Shown: positions 45,245 through 55,783 of the stretch, one piece after another | Layout of the letters: each line of letters starts with the position of its first letter | Numbering within the stretch: position 1 is the stretch's first letter | From: Neocallimastix lanati (nom. inval.) | Lineage: Eukaryota; Neocallimastigomycota; Neocallimastigomycetes; Neocallimastigales; Neocallimastigaceae | DNA: 60,000 nucleotides | Direction of reading: 5' to 3' | NCBI GenBank assembly: GCA_016946835.1 | Contig: JACVTC010000013.1 | Coordinates: 299,001 to 359,000 of the forward strand | The notes under the pieces: model-generated | Told to the model about the DNA's origin: nothing | The model's database searches: none | Seen by the model: the letters and a program-made list of their open reading frames with translations, nothing else | Made by a program: the position numbers and the translations under genes

Positions 45245-45451
45245 TATTAGAAATATAAATATTAAAGATTATAATTATGTTAATTTAAGGAGTATTGTTA
45301 TGTATGTTAATATATTTTGTGAAAGTTATATGACCAATAATAATAACGAGCCACATAATATAATAACTACAAATATCATAAAAATATAAAATATGAATTC
45401 ATATATTCTTTCACATAGTTGAACATAATAAAGATACTTTTCATTTTAACA
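45245..45451 (+). repeat. Copia-type LTR
   Basis: The first 75-80 bases match 51331-51405: TATAAATAT then AAGATTATAATTATGTTAAT, TTAAGGAGTA and GTATGTTAATATATTTTGT. At 51331 the same sequence directly follows a polypurine tract, which identifies it as an LTR start. The right end TTTTAACA is followed by the tRNA-Lys-type primer site. The length of about 207 bp is normal for copia. Confidence 0.7.
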
Positions 45452-45466
45452 GATTAAGAGTCTCAA
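45452..45466 (+). other. Primer binding site, same tRNA-Lys type as at 21460
   Basis: GATTAAGAGTCTCAA directly follows the LTR end, base for base as in the element at 21460 although the surrounding sequences differ. A 7-bp hairpin (CTCAACT at 45462-45468 with AGTTGAG at 45473-45479) overlaps its 3' side. Confidence 0.6.
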
Positions 45467-45779
45467 CTCACCAGTTGAGCTTCATATTAAAGCTAAGTAG
45501 AATTATTTATAATACATATAAATTAATAGTAATAATAATAAATATAATAATTAATTATTTTATTTTTTATACTCATAAAAATTCCAATTTAATGATAAAT
45601 ATATACATAAGGAAAACTTATTAATAAATAAATAAAAAAAAGGATATATATATATATATAATAAAAAAAAAAAAAAGAGATTAAAATATATAGAATTCTT
45701 ATACGATATTTAAATGAAGTCTTCGTATTTTCATTTAATTAAAAAAATAATAATAATAATAAAAATAAAAATAATAATT

Positions 45780-46550
45780 AAATTGAAAATAATAGTCAAC
45801 TAATAAAATAATTAAGTTGAAAATAATTATCAATTAATTATTTTAATAAAAAATAAATAATAATAATAATAATATATATAAAATAAGTTGTAATAATAGT
45901 CAACTAATTAAAAAATTAAGTTGAAAATAATGGATAAATATTACAAAATAATAACAAAAAAAGTGTTGAAAATAATAGTCAACAAAGATATGTTGAAAAT
46001 AATGGTCCACAATAAAAATAATTTAATGAATTAATGAATTTTTTAAAAGGAATATTAAATAAAAGTAAAATAGAATTGTCAACTGTTAAATAACAATATG
46101 AAAATATAATAAGTCAACTAACCTTTATATTAATTTGAAAATATAAAAATAAATATAAGAGTCAACTAACATTACTGTTAAGTTGAAAATAAAATAAAAT
46201 AAAAAAAATATAATGAAAAAAAAATATAAAAATAATAATATAATTAAAATAAAAAAAGTATAATCGTCAGCTACTCAAAAATATGCTGAAAATAAAATGA
46301 AAACAAAATGAAAATAAAATGAAAATAAAATGAAAATAAAATAAAAATAAAATAAAAATAAAATAAAAATAAAATATAAATAAAATAAAAATAAAATAAA
46401 AATAAAATAAAAATAAAATAAAAATAAAATAAAAATAAAATAAAAATAAAATAAAAATAAAATAAAATACAATTAAAAATAAAAAGTCAACTAACATTAT
46501 AAAGTTGAAAAATACATAGTCAACTTATAATGTTAAGATGAAAACAATAA
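45780..46550. repeat. GTTGAAAATA / AGTCAACTAA repeat island
   Basis: GTTGAAAATAA and AGTCAAC recur about a dozen times each, often as GTTGAAAATAATAGTCAAC, in which GTTGA and TCAAC form an inverted repeat. Spacing is irregular (about 20-70 bases), filled by AAT/AAAT runs. The run of AAAATA hexamers at about 46290-46467 lies inside the island. It is not coding and matches nothing else in the window. Confidence 0.75.
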
Positions 46551-46559
46551 AAAAAATAA

Positions 46560-47200
46560 GAAGAGTTCCAAGTCTCAATATACCAGTGATCCTAATTCCT
46601 ATGATATTACAAAGAAGTAATATAAAGAAATTAAAAAGAGAGCATGTCCTTGGAAATTTTATTGTTGTAGAAAGTTCTACTACAAATGGTTAATTAGGTC
46701 ATGATGTACTTGCTTATTCATATATTCAAAACAATAATATTCAACAGTTAAAATTTTAAAATAAAAAGGGATAAAAGGTTTCAACTCATACGCAACTTCC
46801 ATTTTATTTGAGTAAACCATTTCTGTATTTCCAATGAGGAACCACAAGTGGAACTGTTGCTTATCATTCCACAGGTTTAATTTATGCCAATGGAAGTGTT
46901 GTTGCCTATGCTCAAGTAATTAATGAAATTATGTCGTTGATATTGGTTACTATCTATCCAATGGAAATATATTCTTTACTTTGAATGGTAAATATTTTCA
47001 AAATATATCTGGAGATGTTTTACACCAGCAGCGTTTCTTCTCTCATTTAGGTAGTGACGGTAAATGTACTTTAGAAGTTAATTTTGGTATGACTCATTTT
47101 AGATACATTCCAAATGAAACAAATAAATACAATACTACTGAAGAATTAAATAAAAAAATACTAAAGCAAATGAAATTCAAAAAAAAAAAAAAAAAAAAAT
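46560..47200 (+). pseudogene. SPRY-domain protein fragment
   Basis: Changing frames give GNFIVVESSTTNG and LGHDVLAYSYIQNNNIQQLK, then GTTSGTVAYHSTGLIYANGS, VVAYAQ, and a last open piece from 46981. The combination of YLSNGNIFFTLNGKYF with the earlier strands and EVNFGMTHFRY fits a SPRY beta-sandwich (IFFTLNG is the usual core motif). The piece ends in a Lys run and TAG. There are at least three frame changes. SPRY domains mediate protein-protein contacts, for example as ubiquitin-ligase adaptors; a more exact role cannot be read. Confidence 0.6.
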
Positions 47201-47234
47201 AGACAAAATTCAAAAAAATCAATCAATAAAGAAT

Positions 47235-49340
47235 TTGAATACTTCTTATTACATTTCAAGAATAATGATCTTTCTTCTAGTGTTACAAAATGTTTATAAA
47301 TTGATCGATCCATCGACTTTTGACGAAACTAATAATAATTCATATATAGAAAATGCTAATAAGAAGATAGATAATAGTAAGGTTAATTTCTTTGAATCTC
47401 TTGATAATTCAGAACCAAATAATACATCTTACGAATTTAATTCTGGATCACGAAATTCAAATTAAACAATATTTACTCCAATATCATATTCATCATTATC
47501 CTTTAATTATAATTAAATTCCATCTTCTACCTCTACCATTATTGATAATAACAATTTTATTTTAAATAATAATTCATCCTTATTATATTCAGTTGATGAA
47601 GATTCTAGTCTTAGTACTGCATTGTTTTCAGCTTTTAGTTCTAATAAATATTGTTTTAAAATATTAGAAATCCATTTCCAATGAATAATATGAATAATAG
47701 CTGTAATAGTAATATTTATAATTATAATAATTATAATAGCAATAATAATAATTTTAATAATACAAATTTATTATTGAGTGGTGATAGTTCATTTAGTAAC
47801 AGTAAAAATACTTTCAATAATAATAATAATACATTTGGAAATAATTCCTTTAATAATAATATTACATTAGGAAGTAATACTTTTAATAGTAATATCAATT
47901 TTGGTAGTAATTCTTTTAATAATAATACTATCAACAACTCATTCAGTGGTAATAACATTAACTTTAATTCCTTTGGTAATTCCTTTGGTTCTAGCAATGG
48001 ATTTAATTTAAATAATAATTTTTATTAAAACAATAGTGTTTTTGTAATAATGCTATTAATAATGCTAATCCATTTAATCAAGATATATTAATAGTAATAA
48101 CTTAGGAAAGGTTTTTACCAATTCAACTGTTAAATTCAATAGCATGTTTAATAGTACTCCTACTCATAGTAATAATCTATTACTTCTAAATAGTTCTACA
48201 GTTTCAACCTCCATTTGGATGTCAACCACACTTTTTAAACAGCCACCAGTTCTACTAATATGAATTCATTGGTAACTAGTTCAATGTCAAGTCCCTCTTT
48301 ATCAATAATAAGATCTCTTTCATATAATGGAAATTCAAATGATGTTGCATCACTTACTTCATTTAACAACAGTAATAATAGTAATAATGTAAAATCTATG
48401 CCCATTAATAATATAATGACATCTTCCTCTTCTCTATTGCTAAATAATAATGCTACCAGTAACAGTAACAGTAACAGTAATAATAATGATTTAACAAATA
48501 AATCTTTAGTTCATAGTACCTTTACAACAAGTCCAACAATTTCTAATTTTAGTAGTAGTCTTAATTTATCAATTAATTCACCAACTAATTCTTCATTTAG
48601 ATCGCCATCTATGATGAGTTTAACAAATCTCTTCGGTAGTACTACTACCACGACTAACTTAAATAATAAGAATAATACTAATGGTAATATAAAAATTTTA
48701 GCAAATACAAGTATAGATTCTAATATTTCGTATCAGTGGCACAAATTCTGGTATTAAACATTCCAATACTTTTAGTGGTATGAATTCAAATACAAGAAAT
48801 ATTCTCAATGGAGTAAATTCTAATAACTCAATATTTAATTTGAATAGTTTAATTAGTGCTACTAATACCATTAGTAAAAAATTTAACAGGAAAAAGTAGT
48901 TATAGTAATAATAATAATAATAATCAATCTCCATTTATTTCAGCATCTTTACCAAATTACCAAAGTTTGAATAATCCTACACCATTAAAGAGTTCTTTTT
49001 TATCAAATACGATAAGAAATACATTTTATACACTATTAAGTGCACCTAACAATCCATTAATTTTAAATAATCCATTTAGAACACTTTCTAGTCCAATGAA
49101 GATATTAGCATTAGAAGGATCTCCAGCTCATTCTTCTTCATTATCTTCTCATTCTCCAATTGTAACTAATAGAACTTTAGCAGCTTCAAAAATAATTTCA
49201 TCTTTAAATAATACTAGTTATAATAATTTTAATAGTATTCCATCACACGTGACTTCTCCTCAATTAGTAGAAACAAATCTTACTGGTAATCAGACTATTC
49301 ATTCTAATACTAAAAATCCATTTGAAGGCATATATTAAGG
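47235..49340 (+). pseudogene. Ser/Asn-rich protein, broken by stops and frameshifts
   Basis: Five successive open pieces (47235-47465, 47681-48028, 48260-48757, 48856-49338 and linking bits) share the same Ser/Asn/Thr-rich style, with FNNN, NNTFGNNSFNNN and SSSLLLNNNAT-type repeats. Later come Ser/Pro motifs such as SPMKILALEGSPAHSSSLSS. Stops are mostly TAA inside Asn/Gln-rich text. It may be the disordered N-terminal part of the amino-acid transporter whose end lies at 49.8-50.06 kb, since fungal vacuolar transporters have such tails. No globular domain is visible. Confidence 0.5.
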
Positions 49341-49399
49341 ATACAATAAAAAAATTTTAAATATAAAAAAAAAAAAAAAGAAAAATGTATTTATAATTT

Positions 49400-50060
49400 T
49401 CTCTCATGATTCAAAACTCTAATTCATTGACATCCCATACACCTTAATAAAAGTTAAAATATGTAATATCTCTTACTACTTCTTCTACTTCTATTTCATT
49501 AATAAGTCAAGTCAGCTATCTACTGGTTTAAATAATTCGAAGAGAAAGAGTTCAATTTCTAATTCTCCAATGAAGAATTATAATCAAAATCATATTCAAT
49601 CTAAAGCTAGAAATTCAAAACCATCAACCAAAGAACCAAAAGTTGGCATAAGTAAAGGAATAATGATTTGAATAATATATTGAAAAATAATAAAGAATAT
49701 CATTACTATTCTATTGATATACCACCAACAACTAACGTTAATTATACTCAAGATCTTCATTCTCAAATTCTCAATCTTTGGAGTTTTCAAATTTAATTCA
49801 TAATAGTATTAAAAGAATACTCCTTACTATGCCTTATACTCTAGGGTATTCTGCTAAAGATCTTAGAGTTGTTTTGTCAGTTGTTGGTGCTACAGGCAGT
49901 ACCACAATTATTTCATTCTTCCTGATGCATTGTAATGTACAATTAAAAAGAATGAAAGAGGTGAATAAAAAAAAAAATCAACACTAATAAAACTTGTATT
50001 ATTTCAGCCGCTGGTGTTTTATTAATAATAAATTCATTACTCTTTATTTTTGTTAAATAA
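49400..50060 (+). pseudogene. C-terminal part of an amino acid/auxin permease family transporter
   Basis: After a Ser/Lys-rich lead (SPMKNYNQN) there is LTMPYTLGYSAKDLRVVLSV, then VGATGSTTIISF. After a frame change come LKRMKEV-like basic residues, and in a third frame KTCIISAAGVLLIINSLLFI with FVK and TAA at 50057. The pattern of a membrane segment, GATGSTTISFxLP, a short basic loop and a last membrane helix is the usual C-terminus of AAAP (AVT-type vacuolar) transporters. The eight or so earlier membrane segments are absent. It is a truncated pseudogene. Confidence 0.6.
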
Positions 50061-51320
50061 ATAATTTTTCTTATCTTATCTTATACTATATTTATTATAT
50101 CATTTTTAACAAATAACATTAATTCCATTTATAAATAATTAATATATATATTATCAAAATAACATCAAATAACATCAACAGAAACAACACAAAAACGAGG
50201 AAAATATAAATTAAAAAAAATAATTAAAATTAATTAAAAGTTTAACATAAATATATATTTCAAAAGAATTTTATTAAATTCTGTCATTAAAAGTTCATTA
50301 TTTGACTTAAAGTTTCATTGAAGAGTTCTGTAAATAATTTTCACAACAATTGAATAAATAAGAAATAATGGTTTTATTAATATTTTAATTCAAAATATAA
50401 TATCTAAAAACATTTACACTTTGACAATTAATATTCAAATCTATAAGAAACTATTTATTTCACTAAGACCCTGTTTAAGTTATTAATATTTTACAATATA
50501 ATGTCAATATTATTCTAGTATTCAGTTAAAATAAGTTTTTTTATTTAATGTATTTCAAATTTAAATTTTAAAAAGAAATTATTAAATATAAATAAATCGA
50601 AAGCATGTAATCAAGATTCAAAGAATTCATGTAAAAAAAGAAATTGTAAATTTATATAATTAATGAAATATAATGATTAATTTTATTAAATTAAAGCGGT
50701 CAATGGAATTCAAAAGAAAGAATATTAAAAAATTTAGAAATAAGAAAGGAACATTCAAATAATCTGACACACCAGAAAATACTGTTTACAAATATGAGCC
50801 AGAATGGTCAAAATATCAAAATATGAAATATTCTATTGAAAACAAATTATTGTATTATATTCCAACTACAACAAAAATAAATTTATTTTATAATTTACAA
50901 TTTATATGTAAAGTTCAGCGCCTTAAAGCATTTAAATGCATCATTATATAATTAATATATTTAACTTTTTTCACTAATGGTACATGAATCTAATTAAGGA
51001 ATTTATTTTTAATTATGCTGAAGTTGTTGAAACATCTTCCTAAATTACCAATTAATTATAAAATAAATTAAGTATATTACTGTTATATAAATATAAATTT
51101 TGAAAGAAACATATGTATTGCACTGTAGTAACTTATTCAACAATAATTTTATTTAAAAATTAATACAAACATTTATATTTTTTATTATATAAAATTTTTC
51201 ATTAAAGCTTATATATATATAGATTAATAAATATTTATTAATATATATTAAAATCTACAACTGTTATATTTTTTATATTTTATATTTCTATTCAACTCTA
51301 ACTTTTATTCAAGTTAGATT
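50061..51320. other. AT-rich sequence with one unidentified broken frame
   Basis: Mostly non-coding. Frame 50703-50951 (83 codons with one TAA at codon 20) starts MEFKRKNIKKFRNKKGTFK and includes YKYEPEWSKYQNMKYSIENK. It is less AT-biased than its surroundings, but I recognise no family. Nothing else is seen. Confidence 0.35.
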
Positions 51321-51405
51321 TGAGGAGGAATGTTAGATATATAAATATATAAGATTATAATTATGTTAATTTAAGGAGTAGTGTTTTGTATGTTAATATA
51401 TTTTG
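51321..51405 (+). repeat. Copia polypurine tract and LTR start
   Basis: TTTGAGGAGGAA is followed by TGTTAGATATATAAAT. The sequence AAGTTAGATTTGAGGAGG before it is of the classic kind at the 3' end of copia elements. The LTR start matches 45245-45325 in the same orientation; after about 75 bases the two diverge. It could be the truncated right end of a unit that begins at 45245. Confidence 0.65.
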
Positions 51406-51870
51406 TATTAGTAATACTTGTAAAATAAAATGTTCTTTAATAATAAAATATTGATAGAATAAATCATATTAATAAAACTAGATATTGATAATAATATTGA
51501 TATTAATAATATAGTATTAATTTTAATAATAAAGTATTGATATTAATAAAGAATTTATATGAATAATAATAAATTTACTATTAGTAATAATTTGGCAGTA
51601 ATAGAACATAAGAAAGCTCTCCAAGTAAGTAAATAAATAATTTAATTTTAGTGGTTAAGTTATTTTTATGAAAAATAATAAAATTAACATTATTTGTTCA
51701 TGTAAAATATTTAATAATTTGAATACGTATTTCAATGTAAGGTAATGTAAATTACTGTGGATAAAAAAAAATTGTGTTCCATATTTTTAATATAAATTTA
51801 GATGTATTCCAAATTATTAATTTAAATAATTTTCTCAAAAATTAATGACATAATTATTTGGAGAATTTAC
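51406..51870. other. AT-rich spacer, target region of the next element
   Basis: No gene seen. It ends in TTAC (51867-51870), the target duplication of the following LTR element. Confidence 0.5.
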
Positions 51871-52401
51871 TGATATAAAATGAAATATTCAAACCTTAAT
51901 TAATATAAAATAGTTTTTATTATTCAAACATAAATTAATGTCATAAATCAAATTTAAATCTAATGTTTTTACAACAATTTCAATATGTGGCTTGATTTCT
52001 ATATATTAATTATATTTATAATTAATAATAAATTTTATAGCATAAATCAATGTTTTAATTATATTCTTATTATTTTATATTTATATTTATATAGTTATTA
52101 AATATTTCCTTAAATAATAATTATTAATAGTTTATTCTAATCACAAGAACAATTAATTAAATAGTTAATTATAACTAAATAACATAAAAATAAAGCATTT
52201 CTCTGAATTAAGAGAAGCTGCTGTCGTGTCGAGTCGTTGTTGTGTAAAAGTTAAGATTAAAAGTTATAAGAAAGTTGTTAAATAGTTTATTTAAATGTAT
52301 GTAGTTATTATATAAAATTAAATAAATAAATAATTAATTAATTAATAAATTTAATAAATAAATCCCAACAAAAGTACATCGAACTTTTGAGTTGTATATC
52401 A
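51871..52401 (+). repeat. 5' LTR of the Gag-protease element
   Basis: 531 bp with inverted ends TGATAT/ATATCA. It is nearly identical to 55784-56315: I count about ten substitutions or small indels, so roughly 98 percent identity. It is flanked outside by TTAC, as is the right LTR, consistent with a 4-bp target duplication. The GC-richer stretch GAGAAGCTGCTGTCGTGTCG near 52213 is conserved in both. Confidence 0.95.
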
Positions 52402-52422
52402 TTTGGTGGAGATATCGGCTCT
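52402..52422 (+). other. Probable primer binding site of the Gag-protease element
   Basis: TTTGGTGGAGATATCGGCTC follows the LTR end. TGGTGGAGATATCGGC is the complement of a possible tRNA 3' end reading GCCGATATCTCCA plus CCA. The identity of the tRNA is not known to me. Confidence 0.5.
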
Positions 52423-52544
52423 TGTGGGAGGAAAAATATATTTATTAAATTTTAATATTATTTTTTTTATAAAATAAAATAAAATATAATAAAATAAAAT
52501 AAAATATAAAAAAAAAATAATTAATTAAAAATCAAAATAAACTA

Positions 52545-53375
52545 ATGCAATTCCAATGCATTCAAGTCCTTTCAGATTCAAATAAGGATGTTGATGCTTG
52601 GTATAACCAGATGAAGGCTTGGATCACTCTTTACCAAATTACTGATGAAAAAGAAATTTTTAATAATTGTAAATTTAAAGTGATTGGTAAAAGTATCCAT
52701 TGTCTTAATGCATTAGTAACTAAAGATGTGGATAATAACATTGTTTATCCATCTTTAGAAGAAATACGTGATGCTCTTCTAAAATTTCATGACCTATATA
52801 TGGATCCAGAAGACATCATTGACAAACTTAAAAATATGGCAATATCTACCAGAGGAAATATAAAGGAATTTAATAAAGAATATAAGGAATTATATAATAA
52901 ACTCGATGAAGATGATCGTAGATGCATTTCTGTTTCTGATTATTTGAAGTCAATTTTTAACAAGAAAGAAGCATGGAAAGGTGTTAAACTTGCGGGAAAA
53001 AGAATTAATCTAGCAAAAGCTTTTTCTACAGCTGAATTAATTGATGAAGTTGAAAATGAATGTGGAAAAAGAACTAGTAACTCTAATGGAAATTCTTCTT
53101 ACAACCAAAAATTTAATTCACATAATAACAAAATTTTTAATAATAAATCAGTCACTCATGGATCACGTGATAATAATTTCAAAAATAATAATTTGAATAA
53201 TGATGGAAATAAAGGTAAATATAGAGTACAGATGTGCTATTTTTGTAACGAAGAAGGTCATAAGAAATATAATTGTCCAAAATTTAATCATTTTGAATTT
53301 TTGAAATACCAAAGAATGCTAAATGAAGAATCAAGTGGTTCCGCTAATGTCTCAAACGAACGTTTAAACTACTAA
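52545..53375 (+). CDS. Gag of non-autonomous gypsy element, intact
   Basis: 276 residues are open from an ATG 143 bases after the LTR. The N-terminal half is a helical capsid-like domain (DVDAWYNQMKAWITLYQ, IREFNKEYKELYNKL-like helices, LAKAFSTAELIDEVEN). Then comes an Asn/Ser-rich linker and a zinc knuckle CYFCNEEGHKKYNC (C-x2-C-x4-H-x4-C) at residues 231-244, followed by a short tail to TAA. It would form the particle and package the RNA. No stop or frame change is present, which contrasts with almost every other gag in the window. Translation of the downstream frame depends on the recoding site at its last codons. Confidence 0.92.
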   Translation: MQFQCIQVLSDSNKDVDAWYNQMKAWITLYQITDEKEIFNNCKFKVIGKSIHCLNALVTKDVDNNIVYPSLEEIRDALLKFHDLYMDPEDIIDKLKNMAISTRGNIKEFNKEYKELYNKLDEDDRRCISVSDYLKSIFNKKEAWKGVKLAGKRINLAKAFSTAELIDEVENECGKRTSNSNGNSSYNQKFNSHNNKIFNNKSVTHGSRDNNFKNNNLNNDGNKGKYRVQMCYFCNEEGHKKYNCPKFNHFEFLKYQRMLNEESSGSANVSNERLNY

Positions 53376-53414
53376 AAGGGAGTGAACGTTCTCCCTTAAA
53401 TTCCAATAACGTTC
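53363..53414 (+). promoter_or_regulatory. -1 programmed ribosomal frameshift signal with possible pseudoknot
   Basis: The slippery heptamer TTTAAAC lies at 53363-53369 with zero frame TTA AAC, two codons before the gag stop. A 6-base spacer (53370-53375) follows. A stem AAGGGAG (53376-53382) pairs with CTCCCTT (53391-53397) around an 8-base loop. The loop bases GAACGTT (53384-53390) are complementary to AACGTTC at 53408-53414, which would make a 7-bp second stem. Slippage by -1 gives TTT AAA CTA CTA AAA GGG, the frame that stays open to 55573. All parts match well-studied retroviral -1 signals in spacing. Confidence 0.85.
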
Positions 53415-55573
53415 CTGAGAAGAAGAAATATTTTGTTGATGCTGCCAAAAGAAAGGAGTTTTCTTTAGATGCTGGAACGGAAATTAGGAAAGCTAAAGCA
53501 AATACAACAAGTAAAAGCGATATTTTCCAAAAAGATGAAGTAGAGAAAGATGAAGTAGAAGAAGTTGATTTATCTAAAAGGAAAATATTAAAACCTAAAG
53601 TCAGAAAGAATTTAAAGACAACTATTTCTAAGGAGAGTACAAAAATTAATCATTCTTCTCAAAATTTAAATATTAATAATAATCATGTAATTAAGGATAA
53701 TAAATTAAACAAAGTTGAAGAAATTAAAAATTATATTGATAAAAATAAAATTAATATAGAAAGTACTAATTATGTTAAAAAATCATCACGTGAAGACCAG
53801 TCGAATAACAAAAATAGAAATAATTTCAAAAATTCAAATATTAATAATTTACAAGGAACTGTAATTAATAAGAAAGTGGACTTTGAAGAAACAAAATTAA
53901 AATTTAATGAACAGGAAGGTAACACAAAACCAGAACGTCACATACATCTAGCTAAACTAACCAATATGGAACCGTATGAAATTATTAAAGATTTAGCCAA
54001 TACCAAATGCAACATTACTTTTGGTCAAATTTTAGATATATGTCCAAAATTAAGGTCCGAACTAACCAAAAATTTAAAATTAGAAAAAATTAAATTTGTT
54101 AGCTCTTTGGATGCCATGGAATCTTTTATTATTAATGAAGAAGAAAATAATCAGAATAAAATAGAAAATACAAAATTTCATAGTGACGACTTGGGGATCG
54201 TGAATGCATCTGTAGACGATACCAAAGGAAGATTACTCATAGATTCTGGAAGTAATTTGAATCTAGTGAGTACTAGTTATATTAATAGTTTACCTGGTAC
54301 CTACGAACAAGTTAGTATATGTAGAGGGCGAATTTATGAAGCTCTTGGTGACAGTACTCTTGCGAATGCTATCGTGGTACGACTAAAAGTTTCAATTAAT
54401 AATTATACTTTCACAGCAGATTTCTGTGTCATTGATCATAAAGATATTTACTTTGATTTCTTATTAGGACTTAAATCAATTGCTGATAATTACCTTTTCA
54501 TTCATCCGATGTTAAGATCGTTGTGTCGTTTTACTTCAGTTGAAAACTTTGATATCATTGCTCCTATCGTTGAGAACCAAGCTATTGAAAAGAATTCGTG
54601 TTGTATCAATTTTATTAGACCTTATAAGAATAGTGAAGAAAATAGTATAAAAGAAATATCTAAGAAAAAGGAAGTATCATCTCAGGAGGGAAAGAATAAG
54701 GACTTAAGAAAGAAGGACATTATGAAAAGTAAAAATTTTAATAAATCAGAAAAGTTAAAAATTTCTAATGCAAAAATTCCAAAAATTAATTTAGACAATA
54801 AAATTGAAAATTTCAAAATTATTTCAAATTTAAAAATTTTGAGGGAAAAAGCAAGGTATATAGAAAATTCAAAAATCATGGAATATTCCAAAAATTCAAT
54901 AAATTCTGGAGACATCAAAGATAATAAATTTTATTATAATCAAAATATATATAAGAATAAATTAACTAATTTAATTGATAATATATTAGAATATATTAAT
55001 AATATGAAGAGTAATATTAATTATAATAGGCATATACAAGAAATAAATCAAAATAAATTAAAAAAACTTTTAAATCAATTAATTCAATTAAAATCCAATA
55101 TCATTGAGTATAATAATAATATATTGAACAATATAAATTCTTATATATTACAATATAATGAAAGAGATGCTTTTATGGATGAAAAACATAAAACTCAGGA
55201 TTTATGTCAATTGCAAAATCAATTATACCAAGTTTTCAATAATATAATATTATATATGAATAAAATATTAGAAAATAAAATAGATACATATATTAACAAT
55301 AGTAATTACCAAATTAATGCTATAAATCATAAAGATTCTAGTAGTAATGAATGTGCAAATGAAATAGAACAAGAACAAAATGAAATTAATACTAAAGGTA
55401 ACAAAGAAATTAGTGAATTTAAGAAAGAAATTTTAGAGGACCATTTTATAAATTTAAATGGAAAAGAGTACATTAAAGACGGAGATAACGAGATAACTCT
55501 AGAAAAATTATCAAGAATAACGATATTTCAAATACTACAGAAAAATATGCAAAAAAGAAACAAAATGAAATAA
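53370..55573 (+). CDS. -1 frame polyprotein: protease plus Lys/Asn/Ile-rich segment, no RT
   Basis: The -1 frame is open from the slippery site to TAA at 55571-55573, about 735 codons. It is not started by its own ATG. The order is: a basic, Lys/Glu-rich linker (53376-53875); a retropepsin with GRLLIDSGSNLNLVSTSYIN (Asp-Ser-Gly intact, near 54243) and FDFLLGLKSIADNYLF; then at about 54640-55430 a Lys/Asn/Ile-rich, probably coiled-coil stretch (ENSKIMEYSK, NILEYINNMKSNINYN, LNQLIQLKSNIIEYNNN). In the autonomous relative (17441-13887) RT and RNase H sit here. It ends with EDHFINLNGKEYIKDGD, matching the segment just before the integrase zinc finger of that relative. No RT, RNase H or integrase core is encoded. 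Confidence 0.85.
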
Positions 55574-55761
55574 AAATTGGCGAGTTAGTCAAAGTAAAAA
55601 AATTTTCGAGATATAAATTAGACCCTTATTTTGTTGGACCTTATCAAGTAGTCAAAAAGAAATTTAATACAGTTCAATTAATGGATCCTAATACACATAC
55701 ATGCTTAGAACGACCAGTACACCTTAAAAATATTATAAAATTCAATACAACTAAGGTATAG
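55541..55761 (+). pseudogene. Integrase C-terminal tail left after internal deletion
   Basis: In the next -1 frame the sequence reads KIGELVKVKKFSRYKLDPYF, then VGPYQVVKKKFNTVQLMDPN and ERPVHLKNIIKFNTTKV, and stops at a TAG. This is the integrase C-terminal domain of the relative at 13.9 kb (LVKVQNFSRFKLDPYFVGPY). The first part of integrase is missing, so the preceding polyprotein runs into a deletion junction between about 55480 and 55540. Its retention may reflect cis-acting sequence near the polypurine tract rather than protein function. Confidence 0.85.
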
Positions 55762-55770
55762 TTGTATCTT

Positions 55771-55783
55771 AAGGTGGGACGAA
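55771..55783 (+). other. Polypurine tract of the Gag-protease element
   Basis: AAGGTGGGACGAA lies directly before the 3' LTR start TGATAT. This is the expected priming site for plus-strand DNA. Confidence 0.75.

Noticed and set aside
46267-46497. Phe/Ile/Leu-only frames on the minus strand.
   Set aside because: They are translations of the AAAATA simple repeat and carry no protein signal.
47731-47997. Leu-rich minus-strand frame of 88 codons.
   Set aside because: It is the antisense of AAT/AAC repeats of the plus-strand Asn-rich pseudogene.
47235-49340. Possible alternative genetic code (TAA/TAG read as Gln or Glu), since many in-frame TAA codons interrupt otherwise coherent protein text.
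   Set aside because: The intact genes here (the 1184-residue pol, the ZFAND2-like gene, Gag at 52545) use TAA or TAG as true stops and have none inside. The interrupted regions also have frameshifts, so decay explains them.
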